Made by a program: the position numbers and the translations under genes
NCBI GenBank assembly: GCA_946414075.1
Contig: CAMKNA010000018.1
Span: forward strand, 1 to 41,962
DNA: 41,962 nucleotides
Origin: an uncultured Fibrobacter sp.
GTDB taxonomy: Bacteria > Fibrobacterota > Fibrobacteria > Fibrobacterales > Fibrobacteraceae
Reading direction: 5' to 3'
Shown here: one piece after another, positions 14,155 through 22,670 of the stretch
Layout of the letters: every line of letters starts with the position of its first letter
How positions within the stretch are numbered: the first letter of the stretch is position 1
Notes under the pieces: model-generated
Databases searched by the model: none
What the model was told of the DNA's origin: nothing
What the model saw: only the letters and a program-made list of their open reading frames with translations

Positions 14155-15678
14155 ATGGAACAGCAAACGGTAGAATCCGTATCGTCTTTTTATGGAACAT
14201 TCTGGGCGTTGATCCCGCCATTGGTGGCGATTGTTGCCGCACTCATAAACAAGGGGGCCTATTCCTCTTTGTTTATTGGCGTTCTGGTTGGTGGGCTGTT
14301 CGTTGGCCAGGGAAGTTTTTCGGGATTTCTGGATGCGGTATTTAAGGATGGTATAGTCAAGCAGGTTTCGGACCCCTGGAATGTGGGAATTCTTTTCTTC
14401 CTGGTCATGCTTGGCGCCATGGTGTCGCTCATGAACAAGTCTGGCGGTTCCGCGGCCTTTGGGGAATGGGCCAAACGGCACATTAAATCCAAGGCTGGTG
14501 CTCAGCTAGTTACAATTTGCCTTGGTGTGATGATATTTGTCGATGATTACTTCAATTGCCTTACGGTGGGTAGCGTCATGCGCCCTGTAACAGACAAGTT
14601 CAAGGTGAGCCATGAAAAACTTGCATACCTGATCGATGCCACGGCGGCCCCCGTCTGCATCATTGCGCCTATCAGCTCTTGGGCGGCGGCCGTGACTGGC
14701 TTTGTCGAAGGGGAAGACGGCCTTAGTCTTTTTATGAAGGCAATACCCTATAATTTTTACGCCTTGTTCACCATAGTCGCCCTTTTTGCCTTGATCTTGT
14801 TGAAGGTGGAATTTGGCCCGATGAGAAAGTATGAGTCGGCTGCAGAAAAGATCGAGATGCGAACACAGGAACTAAAGCGCGAGGATAGCCGTGGTACTGT
14901 GCTGGACATGATATTCCCGATAGCAAGTTTGATCTTTTTCTGCGTGATTTGCCTGATTTATACGGGGGGCTTCTTTGCATCTGGCGAAGAGCACAAGGGG
15001 ATAACTGATGCATTCGGAAGCAGCGACGCCTCAGTGGGTCTTACCCTTGGTAGCTCGGCAGCCTTTATCGTGACCATCATCTGGTATTTGGGGCGCCGCG
15101 TGATGAGCATCCGCAAGTGCATGGATTGCCTGCCTGAAGGGTTCAAGGCCATGGTGCCTGCAATACTGATTTTGATTCTTGCTTGGAGCCTTAAGAGTGT
15201 TACCGATGCCCTTGGGGCAAAGGTTTTTGTGACGGGGCTGATGTCTGGAAGTGCCGGGGGCCTGATGAACTTTATGCCTGCCATCATCTTCTTGATTGGA
15301 ATAGGGCTTGCTTTTTCTACGGGAACTTCGTGGGGAACATTCGGCATCTTGATTCCGATTGTGGTTGCTGCTTTCTCGGACATAGACTACAACCTGATGA
15401 TTATCTCGATTTCTGCATGTATGGCAGGGGCTGTTTGTGGTGACCACATTTCGCCCATTTCCGATACGACGATTATGGCCAGTGCCGGTGCCGAATGTAA
15501 CCATGTGAATCATGTGAGTTCGCAGTTTACCTACGCTCTTTCTGTAGCTGGGGTAAGCTTTGTCAGTTATATTGTGGCTGGTTTTTCGAGAAGTGTGGTG
15601 CTTTCGCTTTCTGTCGGTGTAGTATTGATTCTAGGGGGGCTTCTAGTTATCAAGAAAATGCAGAAAAACAAGGGGTAG
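14155..15678 (+). CDS. NhaC-family Na+/H+ antiporter-like transporter
   Basis: The 507-residue polytopic membrane protein has about eleven or twelve hydrophobic segments. Its conserved blocks fit the NhaC superfamily: IFVDDYFNCLTVGSVMRP near 125, IDATAAPVCIIAPISSWAA, FSTGTSWGTFGILIPI and CGDHISPISDTTIMASAGA. Family members exchange Na+ for H+, or carry dicarboxylates or amino acids by antiport, so the exact substrate is open. A sodium role would fit the Na+-pumping decarboxylase at 27-29.6 kb, but this is inference. GAGAGG lies just before the ATG. The gene follows the nadC terminator and stands 46 bases before coaX. Confidence 0.85.
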   Translation: MEQQTVESVSSFYGTFWALIPPLVAIVAALINKGAYSSLFIGVLVGGLFVGQGSFSGFLDAVFKDGIVKQVSDPWNVGILFFLVMLGAMVSLMNKSGGSAAFGEWAKRHIKSKAGAQLVTICLGVMIFVDDYFNCLTVGSVMRPVTDKFKVSHEKLAYLIDATAAPVCIIAPISSWAAAVTGFVEGEDGLSLFMKAIPYNFYALFTIVALFALILLKVEFGPMRKYESAAEKIEMRTQELKREDSRGTVLDMIFPIASLIFFCVICLIYTGGFFASGEEHKGITDAFGSSDASVGLTLGSSAAFIVTIIWYLGRRVMSIRKCMDCLPEGFKAMVPAILILILAWSLKSVTDALGAKVFVTGLMSGSAGGLMNFMPAIIFLIGIGLAFSTGTSWGTFGILIPIVVAAFSDIDYNLMIISISACMAGAVCGDHISPISDTTIMASAGAECNHVNHVSSQFTYALSVAGVSFVSYIVAGFSRSVVLSLSVGVVLILGGLLVIKKMQKNKG

Positions 15679-15691
15679 TTCCACAAAATAC

Positions 15692-15699
15692 TATCTTTG
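15692..15699 (+). promoter_or_regulatory. TAnnTTTG promoter element (TATCTTTG)
   Basis: This is an exact TAnnTTTG match, 25 bases before the coaX ATG and just after the antiporter stop. Confidence 0.45.
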
Positions 15700-15724
15700 T
15701 CGAGAACGGATTTTGCAAAAGAAA

Positions 15725-16549
15725 ATGAAAAAGAATTTGAAAAAGTCGGATACATTCTCTTTCGTGGTGGATGTGGGCAACTCCCACACGGTTCTTGGTA
15801 TTTTCAAGGGCGACAAGGTGGTGGACCACTGGAGGCTTACCACCCGCAAGGAGACTACCAGTGACGAAGTGATGAACCGCATCGGCGGCCTAATCCGCTT
15901 TTCTGAAATCAAGCCATCGACCATTACCCATGTGGGCCTTTCGACGGTGGTGCCGGCGCATGAACGCCCCTGGATCAAGGCCCTGCAGACGCTTTTGAAA
16001 CGCCCTGTGCAGGTGGTGAGTTCCGACAACTGCCTGGGTTGCCCTATCGCCTACCCGAATCCGGCATCTCTGGGAGCGGACCGTCTCTGCAACATCATCG
16101 CTCTTCGGGACCGTGGCTACAAGGACGCCATTGTGGTAGACATGGGAACCGCTACAACTTTTGATGTGATGAAAGATGGCGGCTTTGCGGGCGGTATCAT
16201 TATTCCCGGTATTAGCGCCAGCCTGGATGTTTTGACTGAGAAGGCGGCAAGGCTTTTGCCCGTGAGCATCGAATGGCCGGAGCATGTGATTGCCAACAAT
16301 ACCGATGACGCCATCCGTGCGGGTCTGCTGTACGGTTTTATGGCAGAATTGGAAACTCTGGTGGCAAAAATCAAGGCCGAGATGGGGCGCAAGAAGGTCC
16401 CTGTGTTTGCCACGGGAGGCTGGGGACGCATGGTCATGGGCCACAGCAAGGTAATCGACACCTATGACCCCTACTTGACCCTGAACGGGGTGCGTCTGGT
16501 GGCTCTCCATGGGAACGGTGCCGCCGATATCGAGGGCGAAGAGGAATAG
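15725..16549 (+). CDS. coaX: Type III pantothenate kinase
   Basis: The 274-residue enzyme phosphorylates pantothenate with ATP, the first step of coenzyme A synthesis. It has the ASKHA-type N-terminal motif VVDVGNSHTVLGIF with the phosphate-binding DxGN. NPxSLGADRLCN-type (NPASLGADRLCN) and VVDMGTATTFD follow, then GGIIIPGI and ATGGWG near the C-terminus. CoaX is insensitive to CoA feedback and usually needs a monovalent cation. The ATG at 15725 is chosen over a TTG at 15713. The ribosome binding site is weak. A bidirectional-looking terminator follows. Confidence 0.95.
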   Translation: MKKNLKKSDTFSFVVDVGNSHTVLGIFKGDKVVDHWRLTTRKETTSDEVMNRIGGLIRFSEIKPSTITHVGLSTVVPAHERPWIKALQTLLKRPVQVVSSDNCLGCPIAYPNPASLGADRLCNIIALRDRGYKDAIVVDMGTATTFDVMKDGGFAGGIIIPGISASLDVLTEKAARLLPVSIEWPEHVIANNTDDAIRAGLLYGFMAELETLVAKIKAEMGRKKVPVFATGGWGRMVMGHSKVIDTYDPYLTLNGVRLVALHGNGAADIEGEEE

Positions 16550-16574
16550 GGAAATAACCTGAAAATAAGAAAGG

Positions 16575-16600
16575 CCCCGACGGGTAAGCGTCGGGGTCTT
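16575..16600. terminator. Terminator hairpin between coaX and the ECF operon
   Basis: CCCCGACG (16575-16582) pairs perfectly with CGTCGGGG (16589-16596). A moderately T-rich tract lies on both sides (TCTTATT on plus, CCTTTCTTATTTT on minus). It probably ends both coaX and the convergent sigma-factor operon. Confidence 0.75.
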
Positions 16601-16637
16601 ATTGCGTATCAAGGAGCTTCAAGAAAATGTGTTGAAT

Positions 16638-17246
16638 TTATGGGGCCTCATGGGGCGGGGCTTCCCGTTCGGGGGGAGGTGTAGGCCCGCTTTCCCGGGG
16701 GCCCCGCTTGCCATGATGGCCTTTTTTAAACTCTTCAATGTGGTCTTTCAAGACCTGGCGGAACTTTTCTTGCTGTTCCTTGGTGAGAATCTTGTTGATG
16801 CTCTTGACGCCTTCGATGCGGTTATCCAGCAGGGCTTTTTGGGCGTCGAGGATTTTGATCTTGGCCGCTTCGATTTTAGCCTCGTCGCCGCTATCCAGGG
16901 CCTCTTTCAGTTCCTTTTCGGCGGACTTCTTTTGTCCCCAAAGTTCCTTGAAGGCCTTGCCGGTCTCTTCGCGGTGTTTGTCCAGGGCGGTCTTCTGCTC
17001 TGGAGTCACCTGCAGTAGGGAATCGAACATGGCCGGGTGGGGCCAGTTTTTCTGGAAACCCATGCCTTCGTGGCCTTTCTTGAAATGGCCATCGTGTGGT
17101 GCTGCTGCCACCTTTTCGGGAGCGTCCATGCGGTCGCAAGAATGCTTGGGACAACAGTGCACGCTGCAGCATGTGCCGAGGAAGAACCCAACGGCGCAGG
17201 CAAGCACGATGAGACTTGCAACGAATAGCTTTACACAGTTCTTCAT
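16638..17246 (-). CDS. Spy/CpxP/CnrX-like periplasmic protein
   Basis: The 202-residue protein has one N-terminal hydrophobic segment. It is followed by a Cys/His-rich stretch (TCCSVHCCPKHSC near residues 25-37) and a long helical region with two LTxxQ-type motifs (VTPEQKTALDKHRE and LTKEQQEKFRQVL). The C-terminus is rich in His, Pro and Glu. The helical part matches the Spy/CpxP/CnrX/ZraP superfamily of periplasmic chaperones and metal sensors. VLAC at residues 14-17 could be a lipobox; otherwise the segment is a membrane anchor. It is the last gene of an operon with an ECF sigma factor and a likely anti-sigma factor, and its ATG overlaps the previous stop by one base. That context suggests an envelope stress or metal sensor. 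Confidence 0.75.
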   Translation of the reverse strand: MKNCVKLFVASLIVLACAVGFFLGTCCSVHCCPKHSCDRMDAPEKVAAAPHDGHFKKGHEGMGFQKNWPHPAMFDSLLQVTPEQKTALDKHREETGKAFKELWGQKKSAEKELKEALDSGDEAKIEAAKIKILDAQKALLDNRIEGVKSINKILTKEQQEKFRQVLKDHIEEFKKGHHGKRGPRESGPTPPPEREAPPHEAP

Positions 17247-17635
17247 TACTTATCCTCCTTTTTTAAGAGATAGCTGATGAATTGAAGTTCGTCTAAAGTT
17301 TCCTGGTCGGAGACGCCCTGCCCGAGGCTGCTATACCAGTGGCCGACATTGTTGGCGCTGTCGGTTTGAGATGTGGCGGCAATGTCGGCTGTAGCCACGT
17401 CAGATGCAGCGACCTGGTTTTTGATGGCTGGAACGGTTTCTTGGCTGTCCATGGACCTGAGGAACAGGCTGAAACCCACCAGTAAGAAACTTGCGGCGAT
17501 GGGAATGGCAGAAAAGATGCTGAACTTGAGTGTACGCTCTTTTTCGGCCTTGTCGAGCCGTGCGCAGACCTTGTCCCAGGAATCTTCCCTAGGCGTAATC
17601 CGTTCCATTTTGGAAAAGTCGATGGAATCACGCAT
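17246..17635 (-). CDS. Putative anti-sigma factor (single-pass membrane protein)
   Basis: The 129-residue protein has an N-terminal cytoplasmic part of about 38 residues with SWDKVCARLDKAEKE, a single membrane helix (about 40-60, IFSAIPIAASFLLVGFSLFL) and an outer Ala/Thr/Ser-rich region. It lacks the HxxxCxxC zinc motif of ZAS anti-sigma factors. Its position decides the call: it overlaps the ECF sigma gene upstream by 8 bases and the Spy-like gene downstream by 1. The layout is like cnrYXH-type systems, where a small membrane anti-sigma factor works with a periplasmic sensor. No family match is recognised from sequence alone. Confidence 0.6.
   Translation of the reverse strand: MRDSIDFSKMERITPREDSWDKVCARLDKAEKERTLKFSIFSAIPIAASFLLVGFSLFLRSMDSQETVPAIKNQVAASDVATADIAATSQTDSANNVGHWYSSLGQGVSDQETLDELQFISYLLKKEDK
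17254..17259 (-). promoter_or_regulatory. Strong ribosome binding site AGGAGG for the Spy-like gene
   Basis: A perfect AGGAGG lies 7 bases before the ATG at 17246, inside the end of the anti-sigma gene. It suggests that the Spy-like protein is made in excess over the upstream products. Confidence 0.8.
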
Positions 17636-18170
17636 TTTTCTGTTTCCTTGTCAAAAAGTCCTTTACAAAGTGCCTTGCCCTACTGAGCCTCGCCTTGATG
17701 GTTCCTTCGGGCATGCGGTAAATCTCTGTCAAATCCTTGATGTCTAGCCCCTCGGCGTCCTTGAGCCAGAGCATGCTCCGGGTTTCAGCGGGCAGCTGGT
17801 TTAGCCCAAGGGTTAAAAGTTCTGTATCAAGCTCCTGTTCCTTTTCCTCTGTGCCCAGGGCGCTTTCGACGATGGCGCCCCAGTTTTCTTCTTCTAGTTC
17901 GGCATGCCTACGCTCTGCCCGGAGTTTCATGAGGCAGGCGTTGACGGTGAGCCTGTAGAGCCAGGTGCCGAGATTGCTCTCGCCACGGAATTTCTGAACG
18001 GATCTGGGCACCTGGACAAAGACATCCATCAGTATATCTTCGGCCTGGTCCCGGTCCTTGAGCATCCGGAAGGCGAGATTCAGCACATGGCCGCTATGTT
18101 CTTGCCAGAGCATGGCAAGAGCTTCGCGGCTACCGTCTTTTAGGCCGTTCAGGACTGCTTTTTCGTTCAT
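17628..18170 (-). CDS. ECF-family RNA polymerase sigma factor
   Basis: The 180-residue protein has a sigma-70 region 2 (LWQEHSGHVLNLAFRMLKD, then AEDILMDVFVQV and GTWLYRLTVNACL, about 22-88). Region 4 (LNQLPAETRSMLWLKDAEGLDIKDLTEI, then MPEGTIKARLSRAR, about 125-170) ends in the DNA-reading helix. There is no region 1 or 3, which defines the ECF group. The ATG at 18170 (MNEKAV) is preferred; an in-frame ATG at 18188 is possible. The long open frame upstream is antisense to the ABC-F gene. It is divergent from that gene by 81 bases. The sigma factor probably directs its own operon. Confidence 0.9.
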   Translation of the reverse strand: MNEKAVLNGLKDGSREALAMLWQEHSGHVLNLAFRMLKDRDQAEDILMDVFVQVPRSVQKFRGESNLGTWLYRLTVNACLMKLRAERRHAELEEENWGAIVESALGTEEKEQELDTELLTLGLNQLPAETRSMLWLKDAEGLDIKDLTEIYRMPEGTIKARLSRARHFVKDFLTRKQKNA

Positions 18171-18251
18171 TCTGTTGTTTAGGTGCATGGGGTGGCGGAC
18201 CGGTTGCGAAAAAATTATAAATTTTTGGCGATTTTTAATTGAGGCCTGTAT

Positions 18252-20063
18252 TTGCCGATTCTCTCTGCCAAGAACCTGCTTTTGCGCATAGGGGCGGATG
18301 CCCCCTTGCTTGACAATGTATCTTTTGACATAGAATCTGGCGACCGGATTTGCCTGGTGGGCCGAAACGGTTGCGGCAAGAGCACCTTGCTGAAGGTGCT
18401 TACAGACGAAATGGAAGTGCAGTCCGGCGAGGTCATCAAGAAGTCCGGCTTGCGGATTTCCCGAATGATCCAGGAGATTCCCGCCCACATGGAGGGAACC
18501 GTGCGGGACGTGGTGATGGGAGGTGTCTCCTCCGACGGGACGCACAACGCCCATGCTGAGGCGGTTCTCGGCAAGACGGGCATTGATGCCGATGCCCTTT
18601 TCGACAGTCTTTCCGGTGGGCAAAAGCGTCGAGTGCTCTTTGCACGGGCTCTCGCCCAGGATCCGGATTTGCTTTTGCTGGACGAACCCACCAACCACCT
18701 GGACATTCCCGCTATACAATGGCTGGAAGGAATTGTGACCCGCCTGAATTGTGCCCTGCTTTTTGTAAGTCACGACCGGGCCTTTGTAAGGCGGGTGGCG
18801 AGTCGCATCTTTGACTTGGACCGTGGCCGTGTGCGCTGCTGGGACTTTCCCTACGACAAATTCGTGCAGTTTCGGGACCAGGCCCTGGCCGAAGAGGAGA
18901 AGGCCAACGCCCTTTTCGATAAAAAGCTTGCCGAAGAAGAAGTTTGGATCCGGAAGGGAATCCAGGCCCGCCGCACCCGAAACGAGGGCCGCGTAAGGGC
19001 ACTTATCCGGATGCGGGAGGAGCGGGCGGCTAGGCGTACCCGGGTGGGTAATGTGAACATGCAGATTACCGAGGCGGAAAAGTCTGGTCGTCTGGTGGCA
19101 CGGCTTACAGATGTAAATTACTCTTACGATGGCTCGCCCCTGATAAATCATTTGACTACGGAGATTTTCCGTGGAGACCGCATAGGCATTGTTGGCCCCA
19201 ACGGTTCGGGAAAGACCACCCTTTTGCGCCTGATTCTTGGAGAACTCACGCCGGAAAGCGGAAATGTGCGGCTGGGAACGAACTTGCAGGTGGCCTATTT
19301 TGACCAGATGCGTACGCGCTTGCGTGAAGACAAGTCCCTGGTAGAAAACATCGGTGACGGACAGGCCTATATTACCCTGAATGGCGTAAAGCGCCATGTG
19401 CTGAGCTACTTGCAGGACTTTTTGTTCTCGGCGGATCGGGCCCGTGGGCCTATCAGTGCTCTTTCGGGGGGTGAACGGAACCGCTTGCTGCTGGCCTGCC
19501 TGTTCAGCCATCCCAGTAATGTGCTGGTACTAGACGAGCCCACCAACGATCTGGACATGGAAACCCTGGACTTGCTGGCCGAACTGATTGCCGACTACAA
19601 GGGAACCGTGCTGACGGTAAGCCATGACCGCGCCTTCTTGGATTCTGTGGCTACGGAGATTTTGGCCATTGAAGAAAACGGGATTGTCTTTGAAGCGGTA
19701 GGTGGGTACAGCGACTACGAGACCAACCGCAAGATGCGGGAAAAGGCCCGTGCCTCCGAAGAAAAAGCAAATGCCACTTCGTCGACCGCAAAGGCTCAGC
19801 TTGGGTCGTTGCCGGCATCGGTCTCGGCGGCACCGCCCAAGAAGAAAAAGCGCAGTTACAACGAGGAGCGGGAATACGCCGCCCTGCCCGAAAAAATCGA
19901 GAAGCTGGAAGCGGAAATTGCCGAACGCCAGGTGGAGCTTTCCAAGCCGGAGGTGTACACCAATGCGGGCCGCATCGTGGAACTGCAGGGCGAGATAGCG
20001 GAAAGAGAAAAAGCGCTCGAAAAAGTTTACGAGCGCTTTGAAGAACTGGATGCTTTAGGGTAG
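18252..20063 (+). CDS. uup: ABC-F family ATPase (Uup-like)
   Basis: The 603-residue protein has two ATP-binding cassettes and no membrane segments. Cassette 1 has Walker A GRNGCGKST (near 35), signature LSGGQKRR and Walker B LLLLDEPTNHLD. Cassette 2 has GPNGSGKTT, LSGGERNR and VLVLDEPTNDLD. A linker rich in Glu/Lys/Arg (about 205-265) joins them. The C-terminal coiled coil (about 530-603) is typical of Uup. ABC-F proteins act on ribosomes or, for Uup, on branched DNA; they are not transporters. The start codon is TTG 18252, which agrees with the conserved N-terminus. Its stop lies 3 bases from the convergent ackA stop. Confidence 0.9.
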   Translation: MPILSAKNLLLRIGADAPLLDNVSFDIESGDRICLVGRNGCGKSTLLKVLTDEMEVQSGEVIKKSGLRISRMIQEIPAHMEGTVRDVVMGGVSSDGTHNAHAEAVLGKTGIDADALFDSLSGGQKRRVLFARALAQDPDLLLLDEPTNHLDIPAIQWLEGIVTRLNCALLFVSHDRAFVRRVASRIFDLDRGRVRCWDFPYDKFVQFRDQALAEEEKANALFDKKLAEEEVWIRKGIQARRTRNEGRVRALIRMREERAARRTRVGNVNMQITEAEKSGRLVARLTDVNYSYDGSPLINHLTTEIFRGDRIGIVGPNGSGKTTLLRLILGELTPESGNVRLGTNLQVAYFDQMRTRLREDKSLVENIGDGQAYITLNGVKRHVLSYLQDFLFSADRARGPISALSGGERNRLLLACLFSHPSNVLVLDEPTNDLDMETLDLLAELIADYKGTVLTVSHDRAFLDSVATEILAIEENGIVFEAVGGYSDYETNRKMREKARASEEKANATSSTAKAQLGSLPASVSAAPPKKKKRSYNEEREYAALPEKIEKLEAEIAERQVELSKPEVYTNAGRIVELQGEIAEREKALEKVYERFEELDALG

Positions 20064-20066
20064 GCC

Positions 20067-21239
20067 TTATTTCACCAGAGCTTCGGTGTCGAGGGCGATG
20101 AGGAGTTCCTCGTTTGTCGCGACGACCATCGCGGTGGGCGTGCCGTCCTTGCTGATGATGTGGCCGGAGTTCTTGCCGTTGTCCTCGTTGCGGGCATCGT
20201 CAATCTGGTAGCCGAGCAGGGCGAGATTTTCCATGACCGTCTTGCGGACCACGCGGCTGTTCTCGCCGATGCCGCCGGTGAACACCAGGGCGTCAATGCG
20301 GGGGAGTGCCATGGCGATGCCGCCGATTTCGCGGGTCAGCTTGTAGCAGAAGGTTTCAAGGGCAATCTGGGCGCCAATGTGGCCTTCGCTTGCAGCCTGG
20401 GTCAGGGTGCGCATGTCGTTGCTGAGTCCGGAGAGACCGAGCAGGCCCGATTCCTTGTTCACGAGTTTGTCCAGGCGGTCGATGTCGTAGCCGTATTTCT
20501 TGCTGATGAAGAAGAGGATGGCCGGGTCCAGGCTGCCGGAGCGGGTTCCCATGATAAGGCCATCTAGCGGTGTGAAACCCATGGTGGTGTCGGCGCACTT
20601 GCCGTTCAAAATGGCGGAGCAGCTGGAACCGTTACCGAGGTGAGCAGTAATAAAGCAGCAGTCTTCCGGCTTCTTGCCCAAGATCTTGGCGGCTTCGGCA
20701 GTCACAAAGCGGTGGCTGGTGCCGTGGAAACCGTAACGGCGGATAGCGTCCTTCTCGTAGAAGGAATAGGGGATGCCGTACAGGTATGCCTTGCGGGGCA
20801 TGGTCTGGTGGAAGGCGGTGTCGAACACGGCCACTTGCGGGAGTGTGGGGAAGAACTTGGTGGCGCATTCCATGCCGGTAGCGTGGGCCGGTTCGTGGAG
20901 CGGGGCAAACAGGGTAATGCTACGGATGTAGTCGATGACTTCTTGCGAGACCTTCTCGCTCTTGATGTACTTGCCGCCATGCACCACGCGATGTCCGATA
21001 GCTTCGATGGTGTCAATAAGCTTCTGTTCGGCGAGGAACTTTTGGACTTCGGCAACGGCCTCGGCATGGGTGGGGCAATCGAAGTTGAAGTCGATGTTGC
21101 CGGCCGGGCCTTTGGCCTTTACGTGGCCGTTGACGCCGATGTTTTCGACGAGACCGCTGGAGATGGATTCCTTGGTCTGGGTATCGATGACGGCGAACTT
21201 CACCGAAGAGCTGCCGCAGTTGAGAACAAGTACGCGCAT
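20067..21239 (-). CDS. ackA: Acetate kinase
   Basis: The 390-residue enzyme makes acetate and ATP from acetyl phosphate and ADP, the energy-yielding end of acetate fermentation. All signatures are present: VLNCGSSSVKF at the N-terminus, GHRVVHGG, VAVFDTAFHQTMP, RYGFHGTSHRFV, TAHLGNGSS and VFTGGIGENS. The ATG at 21239 starts right at the conserved MRVLVLNCGSS, with AAGGAAA upstream. Phosphotransacetylase (pta) is not adjacent. With pflB at 37.5-39.7 kb it points to a formate- and acetate-producing anaerobe. Confidence 0.97.
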   Translation of the reverse strand: MRVLVLNCGSSSVKFAVIDTQTKESISSGLVENIGVNGHVKAKGPAGNIDFNFDCPTHAEAVAEVQKFLAEQKLIDTIEAIGHRVVHGGKYIKSEKVSQEVIDYIRSITLFAPLHEPAHATGMECATKFFPTLPQVAVFDTAFHQTMPRKAYLYGIPYSFYEKDAIRRYGFHGTSHRFVTAEAAKILGKKPEDCCFITAHLGNGSSCSAILNGKCADTTMGFTPLDGLIMGTRSGSLDPAILFFISKKYGYDIDRLDKLVNKESGLLGLSGLSNDMRTLTQAASEGHIGAQIALETFCYKLTREIGGIAMALPRIDALVFTGGIGENSRVVRKTVMENLALLGYQIDDARNEDNGKNSGHIISKDGTPTAMVVATNEELLIALDTEALVK

Positions 21240-21293
21240 AGTAGTTTCCTTTTTTATTTGCGCTTGAATTATAGGAATTTCAAAAAGTGGCGT

Positions 21294-21310
21294 TGCGGGG
21301 AATCCCCGCA
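21294..21310. repeat. GC-rich inverted repeat upstream of ackA
   Basis: TGCGGGG (21294-21300) and CCCCGCA (21304-21310) form a 7-bp stem with a 3-base loop. It lies 55 bases upstream of the ackA start and before the divergent PAP2 gene. It may be an operator or part of a leader; there is no T run, so it is not a clear terminator. Confidence 0.4.
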
Positions 21311-21353
21311 GAGGGGGTAGCAAAAGACTAATAAAAATTCTAAATTCATCGTG

Positions 21354-21884
21354 ATGCTTAGAAAAATCGCAGAGTTTGACAACCGGGTGTCGGTCTACTG
21401 GACCAATCGCCATTTTTCGGAGAAGGTGAACGACCGGCTCCGCTTTTATGTGCGGCTGGGGGATGGCTATATCTGGGGGGCGTTTGCCCTGTTTGTGCTC
21501 GTGATGGTGGGGTGGGAAGCTTTCTTGCCCATCTTATGGCAGTCCCTGATGGCCCTGGCGGTGAGTCTCGTGATTTACGAGGTGATAAAATTGAATACCA
21601 AACGGCCCCGCCCCTTTGCCGCGAACCCCGAAATTAAGGCCGAAGTCCCGCCGCTGGACAAGTATAGCTTTCCTTCTGGCCATACCATGAACAACCTGGC
21701 GGTGGCCTCTGCCGTGTTCTACAGTGTACCGCAGTACGGCTGGGTCATGTTGATTCTTCCGCTGACCTGGGGGCTGTTGCGGGTGTACTTTGGCGTACAC
21801 TGGCTGACAGATATTTTGTGCGGCTTTGTTCTGGGTATCGTGAGCTTTGTGCTGGGGCACCTGCTGTGGATAACGATTTTCTAA
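21354..21884 (+). CDS. PAP2-family membrane phosphatase
   Basis: The 176-residue protein has four or five membrane helices and the three PAP2 motifs: KLNTKRPRP (KxxxxxxRP type), PSGHT, and RVYFGVHWLTD (SRxxxxxHxxxD type, with the Ser-Arg replaced by LR). PAP2 enzymes remove phosphate from lipids such as undecaprenyl pyrophosphate or phosphatidate. A role in recycling undecaprenyl pyrophosphate is plausible. The ATG at 21354 directly follows an in-frame GTG at 21351. A TAAATTCA element lies 5 bases before the ATG, so the message may be leaderless. Confidence 0.88.
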   Translation: MLRKIAEFDNRVSVYWTNRHFSEKVNDRLRFYVRLGDGYIWGAFALFVLVMVGWEAFLPILWQSLMALAVSLVIYEVIKLNTKRPRPFAANPEIKAEVPPLDKYSFPSGHTMNNLAVASAVFYSVPQYGWVMLILPLTWGLLRVYFGVHWLTDILCGFVLGIVSFVLGHLLWITIF

Positions 21885-21895
21885 AGAACCATGTC

Positions 21896-21927
21896 ATTGC
21901 GAGGTCCCTGTAAGGGGCCGTGGCAAT
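21896..21927. repeat. REP-like palindrome (ATTGCGAGG...GTGGCAAT)
   Basis: ATTGC (21896-21900) pairs with GCAAT (21923-21927). An inner CCC/GGG pairing and a bulged GAGG/CCGTG section complete an imperfect hairpin. The sequence is of the TCATTGCGAGG type known as a dispersed intergenic palindrome in many bacteria. It sits between the PAP2 and phosphohistidine phosphatase genes. Confidence 0.55.
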
Positions 21928-21942
21928 TTCTTACTTTTCTGT

Positions 21943-22629
21943 ATGTTTCTTTCTGTCTCTACATTCTTTGATTCTGTTGCTGACGATGAGCGTGTCTACC
22001 TGCTGGTGCGGCATGGTGAGCGCGGACATATCACGCCAAACGATCCGGATTATGGCGCCCATGTAGGGCTTACGGAGCGGGGAAGGGAACAGGCTTTTTC
22101 TTTGGGAAGAGCAATGTCTATTGCCGGTGAAACATCTACTGATGTGTGCTTCTTCTCCAGTCCGGTAGGGCGTTGTGTAGAGACGGCGGAATGTATCGGC
22201 AAGGGTTGCGGAATCGCCCACCCCGAGGTAGAAAAGCTGGAGAGTCTAGCAGAATTTTACGTACAGAATTACGATTCCTATACGAAGGTGCTGAAGACGG
22301 GCTTTTACGAGGGAATCTGTGAGTGGCTAGAGGCCAATTCTCGGGATGTCACTACGAGTGGGGCGCAAGATGCAGATGCTCCCTTCTACCCCTTGGCAGA
22401 CCGTTCCGAGGAAATGCTTTCCATGATGCTGGAAAGGGGAAATGCCCGGTTTAACGTGTTCGTGAGCCATGATGCCTGGGTGGTGCCCTGCCTGGTCTAT
22501 TTTTGCGGTATGAAGTTTACGCCGCAGCGCTGGATGAACTTCTTGACCGGCATGGCGGTGGCCGTTTCACCCAGGAAGAGGCGGATTGTGCCTGTGACGG
22601 CGCTGGAAACGGGCTGGCTGGATTTTTGA
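21943..22629 (+). CDS. Histidine phosphatase family protein
   Basis: The 228-residue protein has the catalytic motif LVRHGER (RHG at 23-25), a second arginine segment SSPVGRCVETAE near 65-77, and a later conserved His in VFVSHDAWVVP. These are the marks of the phosphoglycerate-mutase-like histidine phosphatases, which form a phosphohistidine intermediate. The substrate cannot be told. It begins at ATG 21943 without a clear ribosome binding site. It is followed 41 bases later by the SpoIIE-type gene, so co-transcription is possible. Confidence 0.85.
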   Translation: MFLSVSTFFDSVADDERVYLLVRHGERGHITPNDPDYGAHVGLTERGREQAFSLGRAMSIAGETSTDVCFFSSPVGRCVETAECIGKGCGIAHPEVEKLESLAEFYVQNYDSYTKVLKTGFYEGICEWLEANSRDVTTSGAQDADAPFYPLADRSEEMLSMMLERGNARFNVFVSHDAWVVPCLVYFCGMKFTPQRWMNFLTGMAVAVSPRKRRIVPVTALETGWLDF

Positions 22630-22670
22630 TTTTATATACATTTAGTTTGTAGACAATAAGAAGGTATTTT

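Noticed and set aside
18171..18251. ECF-type promoter (GGAAC with CGTC) for autoregulation
   Set aside because: A GCAACC is present but no matching -10 CGTC at the right distance was found.
18171..19511. Long minus-strand frame continuing upstream of the ECF sigma gene
   Set aside because: It is antisense to the ABC-F gene, whose two complete ATP-binding cassettes are clear. The sigma factor part starts at 18170.
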